A stretch of DNA of 64,000 nucleotides from Prescottella equi. Lineage in GTDB: Bacteria; Actinomycetota; Actinomycetes; Mycobacteriales; Mycobacteriaceae. Location of the stretch: the NCBI RefSeq assembly GCF_002094305.1, contig NZ_LWTX01000005.1, positions 287,357 through 351,356 of the forward strand. Direction: 5' to 3'. Below, one piece after another: positions 33,918-42,211 of the stretch (position 1 is its first letter; each line of letters begins with the position of its first letter). The notes beneath the pieces are model-generated. The model was not told the DNA's origin. It searched no databases and saw only the letters and a list, made by a program, of their open reading frames with translations. The position numbers and the translations under genes were made by a program.

Positions 33918-34490
33918 CTACCCGGAGGTGACGATCACGATCACGCCGGGCGACGCGCTCTCGATTCCGGCAAAACGGGGTTCGGCCTTGACGCCGAGCT
34001 CGGCGGCGATGGCCTGGGCGGCAGCCTTCTCCGAGGCACTGCTGCCGTAGTAGACGGTGGTGGTCTGGATCTGCCCGTAGCTGTAGTTGCCGGTCTCGGA
34101 GACGTTCCAACCGCCGGACGTCAGCTCGTTCGCGGTCTGTGCGGCCAGGCCCGAGACGGTGCTGTTGTTGAACACCCGCACCGGCACGGACTTGTCGACC
34201 CGCGCGGACGTGGTGGCCGAGGCAACGGTGGTCGACGTCGCGGTGCTGGTCGTGGTGGTCGGCTCGGCCGCGGTCGTGGTGGGGGCCGCCGTCGTGGTGC
34301 GCGCCGCGGCCGGTGCCGCGGCGGGGGCGGACGTGGTGGTGGTCGGCGAGGCCTCGGTGGCCGTCTCGTCGGAATCGGAGCCACCCAGGGAGGCCGCGCC
34401 GAGGCCGGCGAACAGGATCGCGAGGGCGATCAGCACCATCGCGATCGCGCGCAGCGGGGGGCCTGACGACTCTGGATTCGGGGTGGTCAC
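33918..34490 (-). CDS. virR: LytR_C domain protein, VirR homolog
   Basis: 190 aa. A short cytoplasmic N terminus, one transmembrane helix (about 13-36), a Thr/Ala-rich linker (45-96, nearly all T/A/S/P), and a C-terminal LytR_C domain (about 100-190: [25 protein letters not shown] ... [22 protein letters not shown]). In M. tuberculosis Rv0431 (VirR) limits membrane vesicle release and supports cell-wall integrity. Same neighbours here (sodC, DUF3263 gene). The linker is longer than in the mycobacterial protein. Confidence 0.88.
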   Translation of the reverse strand: MTTPNPESSGPPLRAIAMVLIALAILFAGLGAASLGGSDSDETATEASPTTTTSAPAAAPAAARTTTAAPTTTAAEPTTTTSTATSTTVASATTSARVDKSVPVRVFNNSTVSGLAAQTANELTSGGWNVSETGNYSYGQIQTTTVYYGSSASEKAAAQAIAAELGVKAEPRFAGIESASPGVIVIVTSG

Positions 34491-34571
34491 TGTTCCGACC
34501 TTAATCGGCCCGTCGGACGCTTCCCGTAACGAGGTGACGACGGCCGCGAGTTGGCGACTACTGGGAGAGGG

Positions 34572-34898
34572 CTACGTGCTGAGATCGAAGCCCAGGCGAC
34601 GGGCCGCGCGGGCCTTCTGACGGCTGGCGCGCAGGCGCCGCAGGCGCTTGACCAGCATCGGGTCGGCGGCCAGCGCCTCGGGGCGATCGACGAGCGCGTT
34701 GAGGACCTGGTAGTAGCGGGTGGCCGACATCGCGAAGAGTTCCTTGATGGCCTCTTCCTTGGCCCCCGCGTACTTCCACCACTGCCGCTCGAAGGACAGG
34801 ATGTCGTGCTCGCGGCGAGTCAGACCGTCCTCGCCCACTTCGTTCCCCGACGTGCTGTCGGGCCGCTCAGATTGGTTCCGCGCTGCTGCGCCGTCCAT
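34572..34898 (-). CDS. DUF3263 protein (Rv0430 type)
   Basis: 108 aa. The core LTRREHDILSFERQWWKYAGAKEEAIKELFAMSATRYYQVLNALVDRPEAL is a helix-turn-helix-like DUF3263 domain, followed by a basic tail (RRLRASRQKARAARR). Probably DNA binding; function unknown. It precedes virR by 81 bp on the same strand, the same pairing as Rv0430-Rv0431. Divergent from def. Confidence 0.88.
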   Translation of the reverse strand: MDGAAARNQSERPDSTSGNEVGEDGLTRREHDILSFERQWWKYAGAKEEAIKELFAMSATRYYQVLNALVDRPEALAADPMLVKRLRRLRASRQKARAARRLGFDLST

Positions 34899-35120
34899 CT
34901 CACTCCTCGACTGCTCGATGACTTCCGGTCCGCCCGACGTCAGCGCGACCTCCGCGCCCCGTTGGACCCGGCAGGATCAGGCCGAGCGGTGTGCCCGGAC
35001 ACTGAGACATCGCTCGGGACCGGTCACGAATTACATCTGTGTTCTTCCTGGTCAATTGAACCACGGTGGCGGCGCGGGTGACGGGCTTCCAGGGGGACGC
35101 GCCGCGAATATCACGCGCAC

Positions 35121-35134
35121 TATCCTTGGTGACC
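35121..35134 (+). promoter_or_regulatory. Leaderless promoter of def
   Basis: TATCCT box followed by 8 nt and the ATG start of def, with no ribosome site between. Confidence 0.5.
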
Positions 35135-35752
35135 ATGGCAATTCTTCCGATCCGCATCGTCGGCGATCCCGTCCTGCACGAGCCGACCAAGCCCGTGACC
35201 GAGTCGCCCGCCGAACTCGCCGATCTGATCCGCGACATGTACGAGACGATGGACGCCGCGAACGGTGTGGGTCTGGCCGCGAACCAGGTGGGCGTCGCCA
35301 AGCGCCTGTTCGTGTACGACTGCCCCGACTACGCCGCCGGAAAGGACGCGTCCGGCAAGCCCGTGATGCGCCGCGGCTGCGTGGTCAACCCGGTGCTCGA
35401 GACGTCGGAGATTCCGGAGACCATGCCGGACGAGGACGACGACGTCGAGGGCTGCCTGTCGGTTCCCGGTGAGCAGTTCCCCACCGGCCGTGCCGACTGG
35501 GCCAAGGTCACCGGCACCGACGAGCACGGCAACCCGGTCGAGATCGAGGGCCACGGTTTCTTCGCGCGGATGCTGCAGCACGAGACCGGTCACCTGGACG
35601 GCTTCCTGTACGTGGACGTGCTGATCGGCCGCAACAAGCGCGCGGCGAAGAAGACGATCAAGCGTGAGGGTTGGGGCGTGCCGGGCCTGAGCTGGACGCC
35701 GGGCACGGTCGACGACCCGTTCGGTCACGACGAGGACTCCGAGGAAGACTGA
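35135..35752 (+). CDS. def: Peptide deformylase
   Basis: 205 aa. Removes the N-formyl group from nascent proteins. The three metal-site motifs are [18 protein letters not shown] (Cys ligand) and QHETGHLDG (two His and catalytic Glu; Gly in place of the usual Asp of HExDH, as in mycobacteria). The C-terminal 30 residues extend the core, with an acidic tail. ATG chosen because of the TATCCT box 8 nt before; GTG two codons earlier is also in frame. Followed 11 bp later by the small SH3-like gene and then xthA. Confidence 0.95.
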   Translation: MAILPIRIVGDPVLHEPTKPVTESPAELADLIRDMYETMDAANGVGLAANQVGVAKRLFVYDCPDYAAGKDASGKPVMRRGCVVNPVLETSEIPETMPDEDDDVEGCLSVPGEQFPTGRADWAKVTGTDEHGNPVEIEGHGFFARMLQHETGHLDGFLYVDVLIGRNKRAAKKTIKREGWGVPGLSWTPGTVDDPFGHDEDSEED

Positions 35753-35763
35753 GTCGAGGACCC

Positions 35764-36003
35764 GTGACGAGTCGCGAGCCGGGCCCGCCGGTGATCGGCG
35801 GCCGGGTGGTGGTGCGGTATCGCCTGCCACCCGGGGGCTCGCATCCGCTCACCGACGTGATCGGCACACTCGAGCAGCTCGAGCCGACGGTGGTGATTCG
35901 CACCGCCGACGACCGCGTGGTGGAGATCGAGCGCGCCGACATCGTGAGACTCAAGGCGCTGGGCCCCAAGCCGGTGCGCCGGTCCGACGGCCGGGTTCGG
36001 TGA
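35764..36003 (+). CDS. Stand-alone Rv0428c-type SH3-like domain protein
   Basis: 79 aa, GTG start. A small beta-rich domain: GGRVVVRYRLPPGGSHPLTDVIGTLEQLEPTVVIRTADDRVVEIERADIVRLKAL. In M. tuberculosis the gene between def and xthA (Rv0428c) has this kind of domain at its N terminus fused to a GNAT acetyltransferase. Here only the domain remains and the stop is followed 30 bp later by xthA. The domain looks complete, so it may act alone. Identification rests on position and pattern. Confidence 0.75.
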   Translation: MTSREPGPPVIGGRVVVRYRLPPGGSHPLTDVIGTLEQLEPTVVIRTADDRVVEIERADIVRLKALGPKPVRRSDGRVR

Positions 36004-36033
36004 CTGTCGGGATAGCTGACTACCCTCTCCGGT

Positions 36034-36834
36034 GTGCGTATCGCGACGTGGAATGTGAACTCGGTCCGTGCCCGAACCGACCGGATCGTGGACTGGCTGG
36101 CCCGCACCGACACCGATGTGTTGGCGATGCAGGAAACCAAGTGCAAGGACGAGCAGTTCCCGTACGAGCGGTTCACCGAGGCCGGCTACGAGGTGGCACA
36201 CGTCGGATTGAGCCAGTGGAACGGCGTGGCGATCGCGTCGCGCATCGGGCTCGAGGACGTGCAGGTCGGGTTCGCGGATCAGCCCGGGTTCAACAAGGAT
36301 CCGGAGGCGGAGGCCACGCGGGAGGCCCGCGCGATCGGTGCGACGGTGGGCGGGGTGCGGGTGTGGAGCCTGTACGTGCCCAACGGCCGTGAGCTGACGG
36401 ATCCGCACTACGTCTACAAGCTGGAGTGGCTCGCGAAGCTGCGTGCGGACGCGGAGGGCTGGCTGGCCGGCAACCCGGACGCGCAGATCGCGCTGGTGGG
36501 CGACTGGAACGTCGCGCCCACCGACGAGGACGTGTGGGATCCGGCGTTCTTCGAGGGCAAGACCCACACGTCGCAGCCGGAGCGGGAAGCGTTCGATGCG
36601 TTCGCCGAGGCCGGTTTCGCCGATGTGGTGCGCCCGCACGCGCCCGGCCCCGGCGTCTACACCTACTGGGACTACACACAGCTGCGGTTCGCCAAGCGGC
36701 AGGGCATGCGCATCGACTACGTGCTGGGCTCCCCCGCGTTCGCGGCGCGGGTCACCGGCGCGCACATCGACCGGGACGAGCGCAAGGGCAAGGGCGCGAG
36801 CGATCACGCGCCGGTCGTGGTGGATCTGGCCTGA
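36034..36834 (+). CDS. xthA: Exodeoxyribonuclease III (AP endonuclease)
   Basis: 266 aa, GTG start with TACCCT box exactly 7 nt upstream and no ribosome site, suggesting leaderless mRNA. The EEP nuclease motifs are complete: TWNVNS (Asn7), QETK (Glu34), YVPNG, GDWNVAPTDEDVWD, RIDYVLGSP and GASDHAPV. Repairs abasic sites and 3' blocks. The 3' end overlaps the convergent acetyltransferase gene by 31 bp. Confidence 0.95.
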   Translation: MRIATWNVNSVRARTDRIVDWLARTDTDVLAMQETKCKDEQFPYERFTEAGYEVAHVGLSQWNGVAIASRIGLEDVQVGFADQPGFNKDPEAEATREARAIGATVGGVRVWSLYVPNGRELTDPHYVYKLEWLAKLRADAEGWLAGNPDAQIALVGDWNVAPTDEDVWDPAFFEGKTHTSQPEREAFDAFAEAGFADVVRPHAPGPGVYTYWDYTQLRFAKRQGMRIDYVLGSPAFAARVTGAHIDRDERKGKGASDHAPVVVDLA

Positions 36835-37184
36835 TCAGGCTGCTCGTCGAGCAGGTCCAGGTACTCGGTGTGGGTGCCGAGGAACCGCGTGACGTAGGTG
36901 CAGACCGGGCGGATCCGGGCGCCCTCGCTGCGGGCGCGGTCGAGCACGGCCCGCACCAGTACCGCCGCCCAGCCGCGGCCGCTCCGGTCCTCGCGGACGA
37001 CGGTGTGCAGCAGGGTGAGCACGTCACCGGACGGCCCGGCGCTGTCGCGGCGGTAGCCGAGGATGCCGACGAGGTCGTCGCGCACCCACAGTTCGTAGCG
37101 CTCGTGTGGCGGGCTGTCGACGATACGGACGGCGTCGGCGACGGCGCCCGCTGTCCGTGGGGATTCGCTGTTCACGTTCCCCAT
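36804..37184 (-). CDS. Small GNAT-like acetyltransferase (YjdJ/CG type), copy 1
   Basis: 126 aa. The compact fold shows RYELWVRDDLVGILGYRR, then LLHTVVREDRSGRGWAAVLVRAVLDRAR as the acetyl-CoA loop and IRPVCTYVTRFLGTHTEYLDLL as the family-specific ending with Cys. ATG chosen; GTG three codons later is possible. Related to the next gene by the same ordered segments. Substrate unknown. Confidence 0.8.
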   Translation of the reverse strand: MGNVNSESPRTAGAVADAVRIVDSPPHERYELWVRDDLVGILGYRRDSAGPSGDVLTLLHTVVREDRSGRGWAAVLVRAVLDRARSEGARIRPVCTYVTRFLGTHTEYLDLLDEQPDQARSTTTGA

Positions 37185-37275
37185 GAAACCGGCCGAACCG
37201 CCGGCACCGGGTCCGTTTCGGGACGGGTGGGGCGGTTCGATGCCGATCCTTGACCGCGGCGTGGCCGCGCGTCGA

Positions 37276-37635
37276 TCAGTTCAGCGAGATCGCGTCGGAC
37301 GCCTCGGGTGGCGCCATCAGATCCAGGTACTCCGGGTTGGCCTCCACGAACCGCTGCACATACGTGCACACTGGGCGCACGCGCCAGCCGTAGTCCCGGG
37401 CCCGGTCCAGGGAGCGCCGCACCATGACGGCGGCGAGCCCGCGGTGACCGAAGTCCTCGACGACGACGGTGTGCATGAACGAGACGACCGGAGTGGGTTT
37501 CCGCGCGCCGCGACGACGGGCCGGTGAGGTGTCGTAGTAGCCGACGATTCCCACCAGGTCTCCGTTGAGCCGCAACTCGAAGCGGTTCTGGTCGGTATTG
37601 TCGGTCACGTCGGCACTGGGCGAATCGGCGAACAC
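37276..37635 (-). CDS. Small GNAT-like acetyltransferase (YjdJ/CG type), copy 2
   Basis: 119 aa from the GTG preceded by GAGGAGG at 6-nt distance. An upstream ATG in frame lacks a site. Same build as copy 1: RFELRLNGDLVGIVGYYD, FMHTVVVEDFGHRGLAAVMVRRSLDRAR, VRPVCTYVQRFVEANPEYLDLM. The copies lie in tandem on the same strand, 91 bp apart, and probably arose by duplication with much divergence since. No role can be named. Confidence 0.82.
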   Translation of the reverse strand: MFADSPSADVTDNTDQNRFELRLNGDLVGIVGYYDTSPARRRGARKPTPVVSFMHTVVVEDFGHRGLAAVMVRRSLDRARDYGWRVRPVCTYVQRFVEANPEYLDLMAPPEASDAISLN

Positions 37636-37970
37636 GACACCTCCTCGGGACGCTTTCGATGCAACAATGTGATCCACGCCACTATTAGTACAGGCGTTCG
37701 GGGCAACCTGTCAGGCATTTGACCGAATCCGTTCGACGCGAATTCCGGGCCCCTTCAGATCGCATACACAAGCAGCGGAGACGCATCCCGGACGCAGCGC
37801 GGAATTCAATACCACCCGACCGGTTCTTCTTACTGTCGACACAATCTATTCACCCGGCCATCCGTTACAGATTGGCAAACACACAAGAGCCACCCGGCCG
37901 ATCCCCTGCACCACCGAACAGCCGCTTCTCGAAAAGCCTTCAGCTGAATACTTTTCGATCCGATCCGTCG
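37636..37970. other. Intergenic region, no gene recognised
   Basis: About 335 bp with noticeably lower GC than surrounding genes. No frame has a ribosome site or protein features. It holds the promoter side of the second acetyltransferase gene and the 3' flank of the 202-aa secreted protein. The composition resembles the gap at 3.6-4.3 kb next to the other secreted protein. Confidence 0.45.
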
Positions 37971-38008
37971 ACCGTCCCGGTACCCACCCACGTGGATACC
38001 GGGACGGT
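37971..38008 (-). terminator. Terminator of the 202-aa secreted protein gene
   Basis: 12-bp perfect stem ACCGTCCCGGTA / TACCGGGACGGT with a 14-nt loop, 16 bp after the stop. Confidence 0.75.
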
Positions 38009-38024
38009 CTAGGTCAGATCGACG

Positions 38025-38633
38025 TCACGGCGTGACGTCGATTCCCGGCGAGAAGGTCAGCTTGCCCGTCAGGGTAGCCGTACCGGGACCTGCCGGCGGG
38101 CATACACCGCCACCGGTGGAGTTGAAATTGACCGTCCCGGAGTTCGAGGCGGTCACCGACGGCTTCGCGTACGGCAGCGGCCCGATGGTGCTCGCCCCCA
38201 CCGTGATCGAGCAACCACTCGACGGCACCGTGACCACCGCGCCACCGGCGGGGATGATCAGTGAACCCTGGGGTGATGCACCATCGTTGTCGACCTTCAG
38301 CTTCCAGGTCCCGCTGGCAGCGACCGTCGCAGGCTGCCCGTTGAGCGTGCAACTCGACAGACTCACGCTGCTGATGTTGATGTCGATCCCGCCAGTGGAC
38401 GGGTTGACGTTGCCGGGTGCAGCCGGGGTCGTCCCGGTGCCGGACACATTCGTACAGCGCATGGTGTACCCGGGGGTGGTGGTGATGATCCGAAGATCGC
38501 TGCTCGTCGCGGTGACCGGCGTGCTCGCGGGAGTGATCGTTGTCGACGCGTACGACAGCCCCGCAGCCGTCAACGTCGCGGCCGCGGCGACGGCCAGAAC
38601 TGCGCTACCCCGATTGAGAATCTTCGTTGCCAT
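38025..38633 (-). CDS. Secreted protein of unknown function
   Basis: 202 aa from the ATG with ribosome site GAAGGAGAAACGA; an ATG five codons earlier overlaps that site and is unlikely. Signal peptide ATKILNRGSAVLAVAAAATLTAAGLSYAS. The mature part is Thr/Ser/Gly/Pro rich with four Cys (TMRC, SSC, SGC, GGVC), two likely disulfides, and regular beta-strand spacing. No catalytic motif. It lies next to the two paralogous secreted proteins, all probably envelope or surface proteins. Confidence 0.75.
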   Translation of the reverse strand: MATKILNRGSAVLAVAAAATLTAAGLSYASTTITPASTPVTATSSDLRIITTTPGYTMRCTNVSGTGTTPAAPGNVNPSTGGIDINISSVSLSSCTLNGQPATVAASGTWKLKVDNDGASPQGSLIIPAGGAVVTVPSSGCSITVGASTIGPLPYAKPSVTASNSGTVNFNSTGGGVCPPAGPGTATLTGKLTFSPGIDVTP

Positions 38634-38717
38634 TCGTTTCTCCTTCATGTGAGGTGTAGCCCCGTTCGGATGAACGGTCGATTGAACAGGCTTCGATGAA
38701 TCGATTCGATTGCGGCG

Positions 38718-39503
38718 CTACAGCAGCTCCCATCCCGCGGCGTTGTAGACAGAGCTGGTTGTGGACAGGGAATTGCCCGAACCACCCGACGGCAGGCCGG
38801 CCCGTTGATTGACGGCCCAGTTCAGCGAGCCGAAGAGACCGCATCCGGTGGCTCCGGGCACCGCAAAGTTGGTGGCCTTGTGTGTTGCCTGGGGCCAGAC
38901 CCCGCCCGGAACGCCAGGAACCGTGTCCGAAATCCATTGCGCAGCACCAGCATCTTGGAGTGCCAGCGAAAGCCGTATCGGATTCGAAGTAGAACCGATA
39001 TAGCAGTTGTTCCCCAGCAACGAGTTGGAGAGCTTCAACCGAACCGGAAGTTGCACACCGAGGTTGTAGGGATCGACCACAGGCAGCTCCACAGCCTCCA
39101 CGGTCGCCTGGATGGCAGTCGGGCCGAAGTCCTCGGCCGAACTGGTCCCGAGTGCGCCGCCGGGGACGCTGAGCGACTTCGAATACACACCGAACTTGCC
39201 ATCATTGGCAGCGGGAACGAAGACCTGGTCCTGCGCGACACCGCCGGCAATCATCAGACTTCCGTCCGGAATCTGGACGTTGAGGCTGCCGACTCGCATC
39301 GTGCCATCCCGAATCACGACCGTCATACAGGTACCCACACCGGTATCGGGGTCGTAAACCTTGTCCAGCTGGCAGGTGTCCCAATTCTTGAAATCGTACT
39401 TCGCCCCCGATACCGGGGCAGCCGCGTTCGCCACACCACCCCCTACCAGAGCCAAAGCTGTTGCCGCACCCAGGATCACGGAGCGGGTCATGAGTTTTCT
39501 CAC
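38718..39503 (-). CDS. Secreted paralog A of a CYIGS-type envelope protein pair
   Basis: 261 aa from GTG (VRKLMTRSVILG), chosen because it aligns with the MRKNTTRSAVLA start of the divergent paralog and has a GGGGG site 6 nt upstream. The signal peptide ends GGGVANA. Shared blocks with paralog B: NWDTCxLDxxYDPDTG, GTCMTV, PDGSLMIAGGV, EDFGPTAIQATVEAV, VDPYNL, QLPVRLKLSN, NCYIGS, TGCGLFGSLNWAVN, and the end YNAAGWEL. At least four conserved Cys. Conserved bulky beta strands suggest a folded extracellular domain. Not MspA-like by sequence. Function unknown. Confidence 0.82.
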   Translation of the reverse strand: MRKLMTRSVILGAATALALVGGGVANAAAPVSGAKYDFKNWDTCQLDKVYDPDTGVGTCMTVVIRDGTMRVGSLNVQIPDGSLMIAGGVAQDQVFVPAANDGKFGVYSKSLSVPGGALGTSSAEDFGPTAIQATVEAVELPVVDPYNLGVQLPVRLKLSNSLLGNNCYIGSTSNPIRLSLALQDAGAAQWISDTVPGVPGGVWPQATHKATNFAVPGATGCGLFGSLNWAVNQRAGLPSGGSGNSLSTTSSVYNAAGWELL

Positions 39504-39785
39504 GTAGAACCCCCATTCGGGTACACACCCGTCCAGATTCGATTCGAGCAGGACTCGGCATCGCCGATCGAGTGTATTTCTCACGGAAGAGCATCGGCTC
39601 GATATGCACTGCACCTCGAGCACGATGCATGACGTTGGGGTGAGTCGGGTGCGCTGCTGGCGTAAGTCCGGGACGAGCGGGGTTGTGCCCGTTCCTGATC
39701 TCCCCCGAGATTCCCCATCCTGAGCCGGACCTGATGTCGGCCCGACTGCGTGCGCGTAACAGATCGTCACACACACGACGCCTTC
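39504..39785 (-). promoter_or_regulatory. Conserved long leader of secreted paralog A
   Basis: Read on the minus strand, this upstream DNA shares an about 180-bp homologous stretch with the leader of paralog B. The strongest block is GTGTGTGTGACGATCTGTTA, about 250 bp before the start, followed by CGCAGTCGG, GTCCGGCTC, GGGGAA and TCGGGGGA. It contains a GTGTGAC-N5-GTTAC-type inverted repeat (39754-39772). The homology ends before the signal-peptide codons, so promoter plus 5' UTR was duplicated with the gene or is functionally constrained. Confidence 0.65.
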
Positions 39786-40012
39786 GCGTGACAGTTTCGA
39801 CAATTCCCCCGGCCGCCGCCAAGCAGGCCCCCAGCTGGACGGGCGTTCAATAAATGTTGCACCCCTTGCCATTTCCGAGATCCACGCAGGTCAACAGTAC
39901 GAGATACCGGTCGGCCGATATTCGCCTGGGCGCACGACTTCCAGCAAGGGGCCAGCCCTGGCCGTAACGACACCCGACTTTTCGGGTCGCCTTTTCGGTC
40001 AACGCTAAAGTT

Positions 40013-40026
40013 TGTACTGCAGTACA
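40013..40026. promoter_or_regulatory. Perfect 14-bp palindrome between divergent paralogs
   Basis: TGTACTGCAGTACA is fully self-complementary. It lies between the two conserved leaders, roughly midway between the divergent genes. Candidate binding site for a dimeric regulator; none is encoded nearby. Confidence 0.45.
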
Positions 40027-40084
40027 GTTTCGGTGTACCGCAGATAGATTTCGCCGATCCTCCCGAAACCGGCACATGACATCC

Positions 40085-40340
40085 GCTGTGTGTGTGACGA
40101 TCTGTTACACGCTCGCAGTCGGACTGCAACAACGTCCGGCTCTGGACGGGGAACATCGGGGGATTCGGATGAGCGCATCTGCGCCCCATCTCGATCCGGG
40201 GCACGCCCGACTCACCTCGACGCCAGGCGTCGCAAGGCCCATGCCAGGGCGGCGCCAACCTGTCAGTAGGGCACTCGGGCAGTCACAGCTGGGTTCGACC
40301 GAACCTCCTGGCCGAGTCGACATCCATATGGGGGAAGTAC
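40085..40340 (+). promoter_or_regulatory. Conserved long leader of secreted paralog B
   Basis: Counterpart of the leader of paralog A. GTGTGAC-N5-GTTACAC (40092-40110) is a near-perfect inverted repeat. The homologous blocks CGCAGTCGG, GTCCGGCTC, GGGGAACATCGGGGGA and CCCGACTCACC follow in the same order as in leader A. The gene starts about 230 bp downstream with its own ribosome site. Confidence 0.65.
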
Positions 40341-41231
40341 ATGCGAAAGAACACCACTCGCTCCGCCGTGCTGGCGGCCACCGCCGCGCTGGCCCTGGTC
40401 GGCGGCGGCGTCGCGAACGCCGCCGGATCGGCCGAAGGCAGCTCCGGTAGCAGCGGCAGCCTGTCCAGTTCCGAAGGCAGCAGCGGCTCCTCGACCGGCT
40501 CGTCGGCCGCGCCCGGCACGCCGTACGAGTTCCAGAACTGGGACACCTGCCGGCTCGATCTGGCCTACGACCCCGATACCGGCCTGGGTACCTGCATGAC
40601 GGTGATCATCCGGGACGGCAACATGCGCATCGGCAATCTCGACGTCGCGGTCCCCGACGGCAGCCTGATGATCGCCGGCGGCGTGACGGGCGAGCAGGTC
40701 TTCGTCCCCGCCGCCGACGACGGCAAGTTCGGCGTGTACGCCAACCCGATCACCGTTCCCGGCGGAGCATTCGGCGCCGCGTCGGCGGAGAACTTCGGCC
40801 CCACCGCCATCCAGGCGACCGTGGAGGCCGTCGCCCTGCCCGACGTCGATCCCTACAACCTCGCCGTGCAGCTTCCGGTGCGGCTCAAGCTCTCCAATCC
40901 ACTTCTCGGCGACAACTGCTACATCGGCTCCGCCGCCACCCCGATCAACCTGTCCCTCGCACTCGTGGGCAGCGCCGGACCGACGGAGTACATCTCGACC
41001 AACGGGCCCGAGGTGCCGGGCTACGTCTGGCCCCAGGCACCCCACACCGCCACCGACTTCGCCGTCCCCGGCGCCTCCGGTTGCGGCCCGCTCGGATCCC
41101 TGAACTGGGCCGTCAACCTGCGGGCGGGCCTGCCCTCCGCGGGTGCCGGTAACTCCCTGTCCACGACCAGCGCCGTCTACAACGTCGCCGGCTGGGAGTT
41201 GGACGAGTACCTGAACACCCCCACACCCTGA
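40341..41231 (+). CDS. Secreted paralog B of a CYIGS-type envelope protein pair
   Basis: 296 aa, ATG with GGGGGAAG ribosome site. Signal peptide RKNTTRSAVLAATAALALVGGGVANA. Unlike paralog A, a Ser/Gly-rich segment of about 40 residues (GSAEGSSGSSGSLSS...) follows the cleavage site. After it the shared domain begins at PYEFQNWDTCRLDLAYDPDTG and continues with the same blocks to YNVAGWELDEYLNTPTP. Cys spacing is conserved with A. The Ser/Gly stretch may be a flexible tether or a modification site. Exact function unknown. Confidence 0.84.
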   Translation: MRKNTTRSAVLAATAALALVGGGVANAAGSAEGSSGSSGSLSSSEGSSGSSTGSSAAPGTPYEFQNWDTCRLDLAYDPDTGLGTCMTVIIRDGNMRIGNLDVAVPDGSLMIAGGVTGEQVFVPAADDGKFGVYANPITVPGGAFGAASAENFGPTAIQATVEAVALPDVDPYNLAVQLPVRLKLSNPLLGDNCYIGSAATPINLSLALVGSAGPTEYISTNGPEVPGYVWPQAPHTATDFAVPGASGCGPLGSLNWAVNLRAGLPSAGAGNSLSTTSAVYNVAGWELDEYLNTPTP

Positions 41232-41245
41232 TCCACCGCTGACCT

Positions 41246-41280
41246 CGTCCCGGTGCCGGTATCCCGCCGGCACCGGGACG
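41246..41280 (+). terminator. Terminator of secreted paralog B
   Basis: 14-bp perfect stem CGTCCCGGTGCCGG / CCGGCACCGGGACG with a 7-nt loop, 14 bp after the stop. Confidence 0.8.
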
Positions 41281-41346
41281 ACTCACGTCGTAGATGCCCC
41301 AACCGCACGACTCACACCACCGTCCGTCGCACCCGCCTCGCCTGGG

Positions 41347-41359
41347 TAGGCTCGAGGCC
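41347..41359 (+). promoter_or_regulatory. Leaderless promoter of thiD
   Basis: TAGGCT, 7 nt, then the GTG start. Same arrangement as at the AAA ATPase gene. No TPP riboswitch is seen upstream. Confidence 0.6.
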
Positions 41360-42211
41360 GTGAACTACCTGCCCCTGACGCCGACCGGCCAGACCCCGAT
41401 CCGCGCCCTCACCATCGCCGGCACCGACTCCGGCGGCGGTGCCGGCATCCAGGCCGATTCGCGCACCATGGCGATGTGCGGGGTGCACGCGTGCGTCGCG
41501 GTCGCCGCGGTGACGGTGCAGAACTCGGTGGGCGTCAGCGGTTTTCACGAGATCCCGCCCGAGACGGTGGCTGCGCAAGTGCGCTGCGTGGCCCTGGACA
41601 TCGGCGTCTCCGCCGCCAAGACCGGCATGCTCGCGTCCACCGCGATCATCGAGGCCGTGGCACAGGTGTGCACCGAGGTGGGCATCGGCCGCGACGGCTC
41701 CATCCCGCTGGTGGTGGACCCGGTGTGCGCGTCCATGCACGGCGATCCGCTGCTGCACGCCGAGGCGCTCGACGCCGTCCGGAACACCCTCATCCCGATC
41801 GCGTCGCTGGTGACGCCGAACCTCGACGAGGTGCGCCTCATCACCGGCATCGAGGTGGTCGACGATGCCACCGCCCGCCGCGCGGCCGAGGCCCTGCACG
41901 CCCTCGGCGCGCAGTGGTCGATGGTCAAGGGTGGGCACCTGCGCTCGTCGACGTCGAGCACCGACCTGCTGTTCGACGGCGACACCTTCCACGAGTTCAC
42001 CAGCCCGCGGATCGACACCGGCAACGATCACGGCGGCGGCGACACCCTGGCCGCGGCGGTGACGTGCGCGCTCGCCAACGGCTACGCGATGCCCGACGCG
42101 GTCGCGTTCGGCAAGGAATGGGTCACCAAGTGCCTCGAGGCGTCGTACGACCTCGGCGCCGGGCACGGTCCGGTGTCGCCGCTGTGGCGACTGGATCCGA
42201 AAGGCGCCTGA
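41360..42211 (+). CDS. thiD: Hydroxymethylpyrimidine(-phosphate) kinase
   Basis: 283 aa from GTG. Phosphorylates HMP and HMP-P for thiamin synthesis. Ribokinase-like motifs are ALTIAGTDSGGGAGIQAD (substrate loop), AAKTGMLAS, VVDPVCAS, TPNLDEVRLITG and NDHGGGDTLAAAV with the catalytic Asp. Corresponds to Rv0422c in the same gene neighbourhood. Ends abutting a convergent small membrane gene with no space for a terminator. Confidence 0.93.
   Translation: MNYLPLTPTGQTPIRALTIAGTDSGGGAGIQADSRTMAMCGVHACVAVAAVTVQNSVGVSGFHEIPPETVAAQVRCVALDIGVSAAKTGMLASTAIIEAVAQVCTEVGIGRDGSIPLVVDPVCASMHGDPLLHAEALDAVRNTLIPIASLVTPNLDEVRLITGIEVVDDATARRAAEALHALGAQWSMVKGGHLRSSTSSTDLLFDGDTFHEFTSPRIDTGNDHGGGDTLAAAVTCALANGYAMPDAVAFGKEWVTKCLEASYDLGAGHGPVSPLWRLDPKGA

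Noticed and set aside
37685..38010. tRNA or other structured RNA gene in the low-GC gap
   Set aside because: Looked for acceptor/T-arm patterns; only isolated TTCGA-like words were found, with no cloverleaf.
38718..41231. MspA-type porin genes
   Set aside because: Length and signal peptide fit, but the sequences have conserved cysteines and blocks (NCYIGS, PDGSLMIAGG) that MspA-family porins lack.
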